Origin: Ichthyophis bannanicus | Taxonomy: Eukaryota; Chordata; Amphibia; Gymnophiona; Ichthyophiidae | DNA length: 64,000 bases | Reading direction: 5' to 3' | Assembly (NCBI GenBank): GCA_033557465.1 | Contig: CM066033.1 | Span: 1,358,707,834-1,358,771,833 of the forward strand | Part shown: in pieces, positions 54,241-64,000 of the stretch | Numbering within the stretch: the first letter of the stretch is position 1 | How the letters are laid out: the number at the start of each line of letters is the position of its first letter | Position numbers and translations under genes: made by a program | The notes under the pieces: model-generated | Seen by the model: the letters and a program-made list of their open reading frames with translations, nothing else | The model's database searches: none | Told to the model about the DNA's origin: nothing

Positions 54241-55545
54241 CAGTAGTGGCCAAAAAATTAAGGCAGAGTCCAAAATATCAGAATTTTATTAGAAAAGAAC
54301 ATGTTATTGTCACTTTCATGGTCTCAAGCTTTAAGAACCATATATATATAATGTGTATATGTGTCAATTTTTGATAGGGTGTCCATGATTTTTCAGCGCA
54401 GCCTGGATTCTTGTAGGCATACTGTTAACTAGCGTACATGCTTGAGTAAGTCCTTTAAATCTGCTTCTGAAGTTGGATGGTGTGCTGCCACCTTTTTCTT
54501 CATAAGATTCCAACAGTTTTCAATTACATTGAGATCCAGAGAGTTTGATGGCCAACTTGGTAGCAGTTCGATCTTGTCCACGAACCATTTTTTGACTGTT
54601 TTTGCAGTGTGGCATGATGCCGAGTCCTGCTGAAATATAGTTGTGCCAGAAACATTCATGTGTATTTTAACTTTACTATTCAGCACGGATATGTATTTTG
54701 CAGCATTTACTCTTTCACCTTTCTCAAAAATGTGCAGGCCACATTGTCCATTCGCCAAGATACCACCCCATACCATGACCGATGGTGTGTGTTTAACAGT
54801 CTTGATTGTGTACTTCGTATTTAGTCTCTCACCTGCTGGTCGACGGACATAGTTGTAACCACTCCCATGTACTTGTGAACATTACCCTCTCCCACCATTC
54901 AGCAGATTTGTCTTTCATCTTGCTACAAAACTGTATGCGGGCAGCAATTTGTTTCCTGGTCATGATAGGCTTCTTGGCAGGTCTTCTGGCCACGAGTTTG
55001 AATTCATCTATAAGCCATCGTTAGACAGATCTGGCACTTATCTTTATTCCTCGATCATTAGCTAAATGAGCCACACGTTGAGATGAAGTATGTGGACTAG
55101 ATGTAATGATGCCTTTGAGGAATCGGTCATCTCGTCCAGTAGTTATCCGTCTGCGCCCACATTTCGAACAACGTGTACGGCCACCTGATTTCTGAACTGC
55201 ACACCTTAATATATGCAAATGTTTTACAATAGTACATTGCGAATATCCTTCAGCATGGAGTGTGACAACTTGTCCCTTTACAAAGTCATTAATATCACAC
55301 TTTCTACCCATCTTGATTGTATGTTTTACATGTAACTTTAAATCTTTTCCTAGTTGTAAAAATTCAATACTTCATCCAAGAAACCTACTACAGAGTGTAA
55401 AGTAAACTAAAATGGATGCCAGACGCATGGTGTGACTATTTGCCATGCTGATCAAATAAGTAAGCACTTGTGACATCTCCACAGTACATTATTTAACAAT
55501 AAATTGTAGAAAAAGATACCTGCCTTAATTTTTTGGCCACTACTG
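54241..55545 (-). mobile_element. Tc1-2: 1.3 kb Tc1-like transposon with 26+ bp TIRs
   Basis: Ends CAGTAGTGGCCAAAAAATTA and the perfect inverse, flanked by TA (54,239-54,240; 55,546-55,547). 1,305 bases, the size of a one-gene Tc1 element. TIRs pair perfectly over CAGTAGTGGCCAAAAAATTA plus AGGCAG. Confidence 0.93.
54429..55311 (-). pseudogene. Tc1-2 transposase, broken
   Basis: N-terminal piece (55,021-55,311): MGRKCDINDFVKGQVVTLHA and TTGRDDRFLKG, the paired helix-turn-helix DNA-binding part. It stops at TAA/TAG-type breaks near 55,021. C-terminal piece (54,429-54,776): MVWGGILANGQCGLHIF, FQQDSASCHTAKTVKKWF (second Asp), LPSWPSNSLDLNVIENCW (final Glu region). The D...E spacing suits Tc1 (DD34E). 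Between them the frame shifts several times. It would cut and paste the element; here inactive. Confidence 0.88.
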
Positions 55546-55547
55546 TA

Positions 55548-55919
55548 TATATGTTACCATATATATGTGTATAATATTTTATCATATAAATACTATAAAT
55601 GGAAACTGCATCTTCATTATCCTTTTAAAAAAATCAATTATTGTGGATATGAATATATTTGGATTTAATTACTTTAAAAATCCCAAGCAGAATTACATTC
55701 AGGTACAGTAAATAGGACTTGCAATCTAAGTTTATACATCTAAAGTGGGATTTCAGCCCTGGCTTTCTGGATTCTCAGCCCGCTGATGTAACGTAGCCAC
55801 TGCTGACCACAGCAGCATCTTACAAAGAAATCTGAATTGACATTATAGTGTTTTTTATTGTCTTGCCTGTTAGGACAGAGCTTCCCAGGGCAACTTGTCG
55901 TAGTCATCAAAGTCGGTTT
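55548..55919. other. Unassigned AT-rich DNA
   Basis: Simple (TATA)n-like text directly beside Tc1-2, then nothing recognisable. Confidence 0.5.
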
Positions 55920-56345
55920 GGTTACTACTACTACTTATTGCTTGTATAGCACCACAAGGCATATGTAGTGCTATACATACACAGTAGATTAGATATAAAA
56001 GACGGTTCTTGCTCATTTATTTATTTTTTATTAGCGTTTAGCTCAATCCTGCCAGTAGACATTCAGTGTGAATTACATTTGGGTGGTGGTGGTTAAGTGC
56101 CTGTCCCTGGAGGGCTTATAATCTAAGTTTGTATCTGAGGCAATATAGCAGTGGTTCTCAACACAGTCCTCCACAACCCCTAGGCCAGTCAGGTTTTGAG
56201 GATATCAAGCATGAGAGAGATCTGCATACAATGGAAGCAGTGCAATAGAGAGTTGGTTTGCCCAAGGCCACAGAGGGTCAGTGGGATTTGAACCCTGGTC
56301 TTTCTAGTTCCATGCTGCTGCCCTAACTACTAGGCTTCCTCCATT
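55920..56345 (-). mobile_element. L2 3' tail scrap, MITE half and SINE
   Basis: 55,925-56,010: (ACT)n then TTGCTTGTATAGCACCACAA, the L2 3' tail on the minus strand. 56,151-56,245: CAGTGGTTCTCAACACAGTC half of the hAT-type MITE. 56,250-56,345: TTTGCCCAAGGCCACAGAGG, GGGATTTGAACCCTGG and AACTACTAGGCTTCCTCC, a SINE read from its complement. The MITE interrupts the SINE. Confidence 0.6.
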
Positions 56346-56665
56346 CATCAGAGCTTAGTCTAATCAAAATGAACAACATCATAAAGCTGGCAACTAGGGT
56401 ATGGTAAGACTGGGCTCAACAAACCCCAAGTTGCCATGGTGATGAAAAAATCAGACCTGGTGCCTGGGAGGCAGAGAACATGGACAGAAGTGACCAGAAT
56501 ATCCAGTGTCTGCCTGTGGGGATACCAACTCCTGTGGGCAGAAGGGTGCATGTGGCCAGGAGAACCGGTTTCTACCCACAGGGATCCCAACCCTCACGGG
56601 CAGATGTGCTGAAAAGGGTCCTGCAGGGAGAGCCAGTGTTTGCACAGTCTGGGGAAAGAAAAGGT
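56346..56665. other. Unassigned
   Basis: GC-moderate sequence with two similar phrases (TGCCTGTGGGGATACCAACTCCTGTGGGCAG and TACCCACAGGGATCCCAACCCTCACGGGCAG, about 56,509-56,603). These suggest a ~62 bp duplication. No gene supported. Confidence 0.4.
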
Positions 56666-58505
56666 TAGTTGCACACAATATTCGAGGTGCAGTCGCATCA
56701 TGTAACGATACAGAGGCATTAAAATATCCTTTGTTTTATTCTCCATTCCTTTCCTTATAATTCCTAGCATTCTGTTTGCTTTTTCGCCGCCACTGCACAC
56801 TGGGGCAGAGGGTTTCAACGTGTTATCCATGATGGCGCGTAAATCTTTTTTCTGGGTGGTGGTTCCTAATGTGGAACCTTGCATCATGTAACCATAGTTT
56901 GGGTTGCTCTTTCCTAGGTGCATAACATTGCACTTGTCCAATTTATTAAGGTCCTCTTACAATTATTCACTGTCCTCTTGGGTTTTAACGACTTTGAATA
57001 ATTTTGTGTCATATGCAAATTTGATTACCTCACTGGTTATTCCCATTTCCAGGTCATTTACGAATATGTTAAAAAGCAGCAGACCCAGCACAGATCCCTG
57101 GGGTGGTACTCTATTCATTATTCTCCATTGGGAAAATTGGCCATTTAACCCTATCCTCTGTTTTCTATCTTTTAGCTATTTCCTGATCCACAGTAGTATA
57201 CTGCCTCCTATCCCATGACTCTTTTTAATTTTGTCAAGAGCCTCTCATGAGGTACCTTGTCAAAAGCTTTCTCAAAATCCAGATATATACATTGACCTTT
57301 ATTTACTTGTTTACACCTTCAAAATATATAACAGATTAGTAAGACAAGACCTTCCTTGGCTAAAGTCATGTTGGCTGTCTCCCATTAAACCATGACTATC
57401 TACACGTTCAGAAATTTTGTTTTTAATAATTGTGTTTACCATTTTTCCTGGGACTGACGTCAGGCTCACCGGTCTGTAGTTTCCTGGATCACCCCTGGAA
57501 CCCTTTTTTAAAAAATTGGCGTTACCTGAAGATTTGAGGATGGCCAATGTATTACTGATGATTTTAATGATGGTATTTATTTTATTTATTTATAACTTTT
57601 TATATACCACCCTTTCCATTGATCAAAGGCAGTTTACAGTAGAACAAAACTCCTTACATTGAACTTAACGTTAACATAGTACGTCTGCAATCTCATACTT
57701 TAGTTCTTTCAACACCCTTTGATGTATACCATCCTGTCCAGGTGATTTGCTACTCTTCAGTTTATATAATAGTTGTAACATATCTTCCTGGTTTATCAAT
57801 ATTTCTTTCAATTCTTCTGCTGCATCAGCTTTAAATACCGCTTCAGTCATGGGTAACATCCCTACAATTTCCTCAGTAAAGACCGAAGCAAAGAATTCAT
57901 TCAGTCTCTCCGCTATGGCCGTGCCCCTTTTACCCCTCTATCATCCAATGGTCTAACTGACACACTCACAGGTTTTTTTTTACGAATGTACTTGAAAAGA
58001 TTTTATTATGCATTGTTGCTTCCACAACAAACTTTTTTTCAAATTCTCTCTTTGCCTGCCTTATTGATGCCTTGCGTCTAACTTGCCAGTGCTTGTGGTG
58101 TTGCCAGTTTTTATCATTTGGCTCCTTATCCATTTCCTGAAAGATGCTTTTTTGGCTACAGCAGCCTCCATGATCTAACCTTTAAACTATGCTGGCAGTT
58201 TTTTGAACTTTCTTCCACTTTTCTTAAAGTGTGAATACAGCTGGTCTGAGTTTCCAAGATAATATTTTTTAAGCACCCATGCTTAGTGTAAATCTTTAAC
58301 CTGTGCAACTGCTCCTTTTAGGTTTTTTCTTAACTATTTTCCTCATTTTATCATAGTCTCCCTTTTGAAAGTTGAAAGGTAGTACTGTGGATTTCCTTTC
58401 GTCCTTCCTCCATTTATTAAATCAAATGCGATCATGCTATGATCACTATTGCCAAGTGACCCCAACACCCTTATATCTTGCACCGGATTTTGTGTTCCAC
58501 TAAGG
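56666..58505 (-). pseudogene. CR1-d ORF2: endonuclease end, linker and RT
   Basis: From high to low coordinates: VQDIRVLGSLGNSDHSMIAF (endonuclease end), LPMTEAVFKADAAEELKEI, LLYKLKSSKSPGQDGIHQRV, NYRPVSLTSVPGKMVNTIIK, HDFSQGRSCLTNLL and MLGIIRKGMENKTKDILMPL. The YADD segment is frame-disrupted. Closely related to CR1-b and CR1-c. Confidence 0.85.
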
Positions 58506-59559
58506 CAGGGGTCTCAAACTCAAATTGCTTTGAGGGCCAAATGAGGACTTGTAAAGTAACCCGGGGGCCGCATAAGACACGGGGCCTCATTTGCATAAAT
58601 ATTTGCATAATGTTGCATAATAAGTGTATGGATAAAGAAAGACTAAAAAATTTCTATATTACTATAATCCAGTGCCAACCGCCAGGCACATTAGGAACTA
58701 CTACAAACACTGCCCATTTAGAACCCATAGCAAACCCCCCGTATCATAACAGCACTACCAGGACTCACAAAGCACCAGACCCTACCTATCAAAAGGCAAC
58801 ACTGCAATATTAAATCAATACATTTCAGAGAACAACAATACATGACCTACTGGGAAAAGAGAACAAGTAGCAATGTCAAATAGGAATTACATAAACAGAA
58901 TACCTCAGCTCAGTTACACATGCAGAACATACACCATAACCAAACAAGGAATCACAATTTAGAAACAGGAAGACAATAATTAAATTGGGAACCCCAAAAG
59001 CCAAACTTGGAATGTACAACAACACTGTAGAAATAAAACTATAAATTAATTTCTTGTACTAAAGCACAGACATTAATGATGCACATTTCCCAGAGCTGAC
59101 ATATTCCAGTTAATAAATTCAAAATAAAGAGTTATTTTCCTACCTTTTTGTGCATTTTTTTTCAGTTGCAATTGTTCCAGCCACTTTCTTATGGTTTCTT
59201 CGTGTCTTCTGCTAACTCTCCATCGTCTGCTGTCCATTTGTCCTTTCTTCTCTCTTCTAGTTTTTTTTTTCATTCTCTCTCTACATCTGCTTTAACATAC
59301 TAATCTTTCTCCTTTTGCTCTTTCCTCATTCCTATTTTATCCACTCAAATATTACCCCTTCATCCTCAATCTCCACTTACTCTCCCAAAACCTGGCCAAT
59401 TGTAGATTTGTCTTCCCTCCCGCACAAAATATTTTCCCCTCTCCATTTCACTTTCCCAGCTCCATCCCATACTAATCCTCCCCAACATCAGCTCCCTTCT
59501 AGTTCCAGCCCCACCCAGCATCCGCTCCTTTCTAGTCCCTGCATCAGTCCATTTCCAGT

Positions 59560-60110
59560 CCTAGACCCCCATCAGCCCATTTCCAACCCTAGCTCCCCCC
59601 CCCCATCAACCCACAGCACATTACCAGTCCTAACCCCCCCCCGTGGCATTACTAGTCCTAACCCCCCCCCCCCATCAGCCCACAGCACATTACCAGTCCC
59701 AACCCTCCCATCAGCCCACAGCACATTACCAGTCCTAAACCCCCCCATCAGCCCACAGCACATTACCAGTCCTAACCCCCCCCATCAACCCACAGCACAT
59801 TACCAGTCCTAACCCCCCCAGTGGCATTACCAGTCCTAAACCCCCCCCATCAGCCCACAGCACATTACCAGTCCTAACCCCCCCATCAGCCCACAGCACA
59901 TTACCACTCCTAAACCCCCCCCAGTGGCATTACCAGTCCTAACCCCCCCATCAGCCCACTGCACATTACCAGTCCTAAACCCCCACAGCAAATTACCAGT
60001 CCGAACCCCCCCAGCCCACTACCAGACCAAACCCCCCCCGCACATGCCCAGTCCTCCCCCCCCCACCCCCCAGCACCTTCCCAGTCCTACCCCCCCCCCC
60101 CATCAGCCGT
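59560..60110 (+). repeat. C-rich minisatellite inside hAT-A
   Basis: Units of ~35-45 bases built on CATCAGCCCACAGCACATTA followed by CCAGTCCTAACCCCCCC, at least ten imperfect copies, some with a GTGGCATTACCAGTCCTAA variant. The proline-rich ORFs over it are artefacts of the repeat. 60,160-60,250 is a CCCT/CTGC-rich microsatellite. Confidence 0.9.
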
Positions 60111-60235
60111 GGGAAAATCGCATGTCCCGCAGGGCCCCCCCTGCCCGGCAGAGCCAGCCCTCCCTCCCTGCCTGCCTGTTTGCTTCCCTCCCTCCCTCCC
60201 TGCCTGCCTCAGTCCCTCTCTCCCTCCCTGCCTGC

Positions 60236-60424
60236 CTGCCTCAGTCCCTCTCCTCTTCGGCTTAGAACCACGAAGGGAGAGTTCCTCCCTCGCGACTCTG
60301 TTAAGCCGGCTGAGGCTTATGTGAAATTTCCCCTCTGCCCCGTCGAGCTTAACAGAGTCGTGAGGGAGAAGCTCTCCCTTTGCGGCTCTGAAAGCCGAAG
60401 AGGAGAGGGACTGAGGGAGGCAGG
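60236..60424. repeat. Fold-back inside hAT-A
   Basis: GCCTCAGTCCCTCTCCTCTT...GCGACTCTGTTAAG pairs with CTTAACAGAGTCGTGAGGGA...AAGAGGAGAGGGACTGAGGGAGGC. Arms of ~75 bases with mismatches, centre near 60,330. Confidence 0.8.
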
Positions 60425-60782
60425 GCTGGCTAACATAGGAGAATTCCGGGTGCTGGGTAGACTGCCTCCTTACCTGCCTGCGGAGAGCTGTGCACCCTGC
60501 TCTAACTCCAAAATGGATCCTCCAGAGCGCGTGGTGCCTCGTGGCGTTCGGGTGGCTGCTCAGACTGCTTCTGGGCCCCACCTCCTCCCCTTCCTCCTTC
60601 CTGTCTCTGATTGGTGGAGGGCAGGCTCGTGACTCGGGTCATGTGCAGAGAGCAGACCAACACCACGCAGCCCCGCCGGCAATCATACGGTGAGAGAAAA
60701 AAAGACCAAGAAAACAGTCGTGGCGTCGCGGGCCGCACAAAATGTTCTCGCGGGCCGCGTGTTTGAGACCCCTGCACTAAGG

Positions 60783-61508
60783 ACTAGGTCCAAGATGGCT
60801 TCACCTCTTGTCAGTTCATGAACCAGCTGCTCCAAAAAGCAGTCATTTATTTCATCTAGAGTCTTTATCTCCCTAGCATATCCTGTTGTGACACTGACCC
60901 AGTCGATACCGGGGTAATTGAAATCGCTTAATACTGTGCTATAAATATTAGCTTCCTTTGATTTCTTTGAGCATTTCATCATCCATTTGTTCATTCTGAC
61001 CAGGCGGTCGATAGTACCCCTCCCCCCCCCGCTATCACATTCCCCTTCCCCTTTTTACATGGAATTTCAATCCATAGAAATTCTACAGTGAGTTTTTTTT
61101 GTTTCCTGCAAAACTTTAATCCTTTGTGACTCAATGCCCTCTCTAACATAGAGCGCAACCCTTCCACCAATTTTATTTACTCTATCATTGTGATATAATT
61201 TGTACCCAGGTATCAGTGTCCCACTGGTTGTTCTCCTTCCACCATGTCTCTGAGATACCAATCGTATCTAACTCTCCCATCTTATTTGTAAGACTTCTAG
61301 CATTTGCATTCAAGCATTTTAGAGGCTGTATTTTATTCTTATTAATCTGGTTACCAGTAGGCAGTAGTAATTTGGAATTTTTAAGTTCTATTTGCTCTGT
61401 ACTTAACGGAACTTGGGTTACTTTTGTCTTTATTGGAGCCTCTCTGCCGATATGCCTTAACTTCAGTCTTTTTCTAGTATCTTTCAAGGATACATCCTTC
61501 TGAACCAT
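60783..61508 (-). pseudogene. CR1-d ORF2 endonuclease N-terminal part
   Basis: CLNANARSLTNKMGELDTI and ISETWWKENNQWDTD begin the APE-type endonuclease (catalytic E in ETWW). Further on come VALYVREGI, DFNYPGIDW (D-x-N) and LVHELTRGEAILDLVLS, cut at 60,783 by hAT-A. A frameshift near 61,185 separates the pieces. Confidence 0.85.
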
Positions 61509-61789
61509 GAGCTCTTGGGCGACTGTTGGTTTTCCCCTATCTCCTTTTTAAAGGTTAATGTCAGCAGCCTGGTTCCATCCGCGTTAAGGTGGAGCCCATC
61601 CCTTCAGAAAAGCCCTTTCTTTTCCCAGAATGTTGCCCAGTTCCTAACAAATCCAAAACCCCCATCCTTTCACAATCGTCTCATTCACGCATTGAGACTC
61701 CAGAGCTCTGCCTGTCTTTTGGGTCCTGTGCATGGAACAGGAAGCATTTCTAAGAACGCCAACCTGGAAGTTTTAGATTTCAACTTCCT

Positions 61790-62460
61790 ACTTTAAAGCC
61801 TAAATTTGGTCTCCAGAACCTCCCTACCATACTTTCCTATGTCATTCGTACCAATATGTACCAAAACAGCAAACATTTCCCCCGCGCCATCTAAAACCTT
61901 GTCTAGGTGGTGCTTGAGGTCTGCTACTTTCACACCAGGCAGGCACGTTACCAAGTGATCCTCATGTCCACCAGCCACCCAGCTCAGCTATCTTCATGCC
62001 TAATGATTGATTGACCAACTATAACCCTTCCCTCGTGGGCACACAGCCTTGGAGAAACCTCCTCGGTGTGAATGGGTTTTAAATCACCTGAAGGACAGGT
62101 CCTAGCTACAGGATCACTTCCTGTCACACCAGGGTGATGCTCTTCTATCACTTGACCTTTCTCCTCCATTGCAACAGAGATGCTGCCAAGACTGGAGGTG
62201 GCACTTGAGTACTACATCCCTGTAGGTCTTGTCTATGTACCTCTCTGTTTTCCTTATGTCATCCAAGTCTGCTACTCTCTAGCCTCCAGAGATCGGACGG
62301 GTTCCCTCAGAGCAAAGAGCTCTTTGCACCTAGTGCACTCTTAAGACCCTTCACCAACTGGGAGAAAATTATACATGTGACATTCAACGCAAAAGACTGG
62401 AAAGCCCCCATCTTGCTGCTGGATTGCTGTCTGCATCTTAGTTAAAGGTTGTGTTTTTGT
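61790..62460 (-). pseudogene. CR1-d ORF1: zinc-binding and SGNH esterase-like domains
   Basis: Near the start CVECHMYNF ... CTRCKELFAL gives two C-x2-C pairs, like the PHD/zinc module reported for CR1 ORF1. After a linker, RVIVGQSIIRHED stands at the nucleophile block (GDS in active esterases, here GQS). Next come HLVTCLPGVKVADLKHHLDK and VLVHIGTNDIGKYGREVLE (the GxND block). The changed nucleophile region and stops at about 61,980 and 62,170-62,300 indicate loss of function. ORF1 proteins of this type are thought to bind RNA or membranes for the LINE. Confidence 0.8.
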
Positions 62461-62470
62461 GTATTCAAGT

Positions 62471-62879
62471 TGTTTATTTACATAGATTTTGCTGGGGATA
62501 GTTTTTATTAGTATAAGTAATCTAATATATTTAATGGGCTTTGTTCACCTCAAGATTAATTAATCTCGGGTATTTTATGTATGCTTGATGAGCATAAACA
62601 GCTGCACTTGAGTGAATATGGGCACTTCCTTCCCTTTAAGACCCTATAAAGCTATGGTTATTCCCACCCCTCTCCCACCCACCCACCCCTGGTATAAGGA
62701 CCTATTAAAAAAATTGGCTTGCTTCTAAGGTAAAGGCTTAACTAATTTCCTGGGTGACTCACGAAGTACTTGGTTTGATAGAAGGGACCTTTTAAATTGC
62801 TCCTTTGATCTGTTACTTGCCTTTAACACCTATTCAAGACCATTTCACTGATCTTTTGCCTCCTAACTGGAAGGCCTCT
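62471..62879. other. Unassigned, possibly CR1-d 5' UTR
   Basis: AT-rich, no ORF, directly 5' of CR1-d ORF1. No promoter motif is clear. Confidence 0.4.
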
Positions 62880-63165
62880 TTGTAAAGGTCACTAGAAACA
62901 AGTTTATTTCTTTCTACTCGGAACTATTCTACCTATATGCTAAGCTATGCTCTGATTTGATTTAGATAAAAAGCTCTCTAGAAACAACTTTATTCAGTAA
63001 AACTATTTACTATATTTAACTTTCTATGTTTTAAGCTATACTCTGATTTGATTGAAATGAAAAGCTCTCTAGAAACAATTTTCAGAGTCTGTTTATTTTT
63101 AATTTACTTTCTTTGCTAAGCTATAATCTGCTTTGACTTAAATACAAAGCTCTCTGGTGGTGCTA
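62880..63165. repeat. Degenerate tandem repeat, ~85-91 bp unit
   Basis: AAGCTATGCTCTGATTTGAT, AAGCTATACTCTGATTTGAT and AAGCTATAATCTGCTTTGAC begin units at 62,942, 63,033 and 63,117. Each is followed by AAAGCTCTCTAGAAACAA or its relic. The unit size is like that of the repeat at 5,770-6,010, though the sequence differs. Confidence 0.7.
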
Positions 63166-63299
63166 AGACCTGACTGACTCTGCAAAAACACTGAATTCTA
63201 AAATACATAGATCTATCAGATTTAACCCAAAGAATTCCCCCTCTCCCCAAGATTGAGTTTATTTCAAAAGATTAATAATCATAGGTGTAGATCTATTCC

Positions 63300-63800
63300 T
63301 ATGAGACTGAATAGGAATAGGATTGAAAGCAGACCAGAAAATGGGGAAATACCATATTCACAGATGAGGGGTCAGCAGAAGAAGATATGGAAGAATCACT
63401 CTGAGAGGGCAGTGGGGAAGAGATGTCCCAGAAGTCTCGTTGAACTGAGAGAACCTTGTCCTGGAAAAATTGAGCTAGTTGTTCAGTAGAAGGGGCATTA
63501 GGGGGAGAGCAGAACGCTGAGGGTGGAGTAAGTGAGACACACTGGTATAAAATTGTGAGGTTTTTTTTTTCCTCGGACTGAGCAATAAGCTTGTTGAAGT
63601 AATCCTTTTTTGCTTTTGTGATGGGAGTTTTTATAGAAGGTGTGAAGATCTTGGAAAGTACTAAGGGTGGCAGGGGTACGGGATTTATGCTAAACACACT
63701 TGGCCTTGCGGAGTTGCCATCAAATGAGGGACAGGCCAGCATGATACCTGGGCCGATGAGAGGGACAGCAAGGAGGACATCTGGGAATGAGCGGACCTAA
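63300..63800 (-). pseudogene. L2-like LINE ORF2 linker fragment
   Basis: ITKAKKDYFNKLIAQSEEKK, LYQCVSLTPPSAFCSPPNAP, TEQLAQFFQDKVLSVQRDF: the linker between endonuclease and RT of L2-like LINEs, minus strand. Truncated on both sides. Bases 63,166-63,299 are unassigned. Confidence 0.65.
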
Positions 63801-63924
63801 GGCATCTAAAGTGGAGCGAAGAGTGGGAAGTCCAGATGTTAGCTTGATCATCAACAGAAAGGGACTCCAAAGTCCACAGGGAAGAGGACGTTGGATGGGG
63901 AAAGGAGTGGAGCGTGTCGGTGAC

Positions 63925-64000
63925 TTTATTTATTTAACAGGTTTTTTTTAATACTGCTTTATCATTTTAGTCAAAGCAGTTTACATTGTAACTTGGTAAT
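63925..64000 (-). mobile_element. L2-type 3' hairpin tail at window end
   Basis: On the minus strand GTAAACTGCTTTGACTAAAA TGATAAAGCAGTATTAAAAA, then (AAAT)n. The stem ACTGCTTT/AAAGCAGT is perfect and is a covarying form of ACCGCGCT/AGCGCGGT in the LINE at 35.1 kb. Confidence 0.75.

Larger units (their letters stand above)
58506..60774. mobile_element. hAT-A: 2.27 kb hAT-type element, non-autonomous
   Basis: Ends CAGGGGTCTCAAACTC and GTGTTTGAGACCCCTG are inverted. An exact 8 bp duplication CACTAAGG flanks it (58,498-58,505; 60,775-60,782). Subterminal GGGGGCCGCA/CGGGCCGC blocks are typical of hAT ends. No transposase with a BED finger or hATC domain is visible. The interior holds a ~400 bp stretch shared with hAT-B, a C-rich minisatellite and a fold-back. 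It was inserted in the CR1-d endonuclease. Confidence 0.92.
56666..62470 (-). mobile_element. CR1-d: long CR1 LINE, minus strand, split by hAT-A
   Basis: Spans ORF1 (about 61,790-62,460), the ORF2 endonuclease (60,783-61,508 and 58,320-58,497), the linker (57,671-58,150) and RT (56,666-57,550). The 3' UTR is missing. hAT-A interrupts the endonuclease with an 8 bp duplication. A short L2-type tail (TTTATTTATAACTTTTTATA ... CAGTTTACAGTAG) interrupts the linker at 57,572-57,680. Frameshifts occur throughout. Confidence 0.9.

Noticed and set aside
59560..60110. CRISPR-like repeat array
   Set aside because: Units are contiguous and variable without unique spacers; the genome is eukaryotic.
59315..60632. 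Proline-rich ORFs of 110-165 codons
   Set aside because: They are translations of a C-rich minisatellite and a fold-back inside hAT-A.
49290..64000. Cyclin C exon 2
   Set aside because: Searched + strand frames for the continuation of the cyclin C N-terminus and found none; only repeats were recognised.

Overview
The window is a piece of a vertebrate nuclear genome. It holds one recognisable host-gene landmark and about 60 kb of nested transposable elements. The landmark is a CpG-rich promoter (about 48,960-49,257, + strand) followed by an ATG exon at 49,258-49,289. That exon encodes MAGNFWQSSH plus two bases of a split codon, then a perfect GTAAGT donor. This is the N-terminus of cyclin C (CCNC). 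No exon 2 was found, so everything from 49,290 to the window end would be intron 1. The repeat set (CR1, L2-like, L1/half-L1, Penelope-like, tRNA-headed SINEs, hAT, Tc1, class I retroviruses) and several repeat consensus fragments suggest an amphibian, perhaps a caecilian. That is an inference from repeat appearance only.

Layout. 1-2.5 kb: a long perfect fold-back, then a scrambled minus-strand retroviral remnant (ERV-3) with one LTR and a tRNA-Pro primer site. 2.5-8.9 kb: LINE scraps, SINEs and TIR/MITE elements, one built from seven consecutive hairpins. 8.9-14.2 kb: three CR1 LINE pieces, two of them head to head as a ~1.5 kb inverted repeat. 14.2-17.9 kb: fold-back repeats, a SINE and unassigned DNA. 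17.97-25.6 kb: a half-L1 (ORF1 plus poly-A) with 8 bp target-site duplications, split by a 5.76 kb GC-rich element with perfect 40 bp TIRs and an adjoining 320 bp MITE. 25.7-33.4 kb: a decayed plus-strand retrovirus copy (ERV-2, leader-gag-pro) interrupted by LINE, SINE and Penelope-like sequence.

34.08-48.34 kb: a nearly complete minus-strand provirus (ERV-1) with two LTRs that I read as identical except for a 10 bp indel, 4 bp ATAT duplications, a tRNA-Gly primer site, gag-pro-pol-env and a polypurine tract. It lies inside an older hAT element. Its env is split by a 4.1 kb L2-like LINE flanked by a 6 bp duplication. The coding regions carry frameshifts and an in-frame stop, so it is not intact.

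49.3-64 kb (putative CCNC intron 1): an L2-like LINE split by a Tc1 transposon and abutting a second Tc1 element. After that comes a long CR1 (ORF1 esterase, ORF2) split by a 2.27 kb hAT with an 8 bp duplication, and then more L2-like sequence at the end.

The nesting gives relative ages: CR1-d is older than hAT-A, hAT-B is older than ERV-1, and ERV-1 is older than the L2 insertion in env. The L2-like LINEs and the SINE at 32.25 kb share a 3' hairpin tail, consistent with SINE mobilisation by these LINEs. All conclusions come from reading the sequence; no database search or alignment was run.
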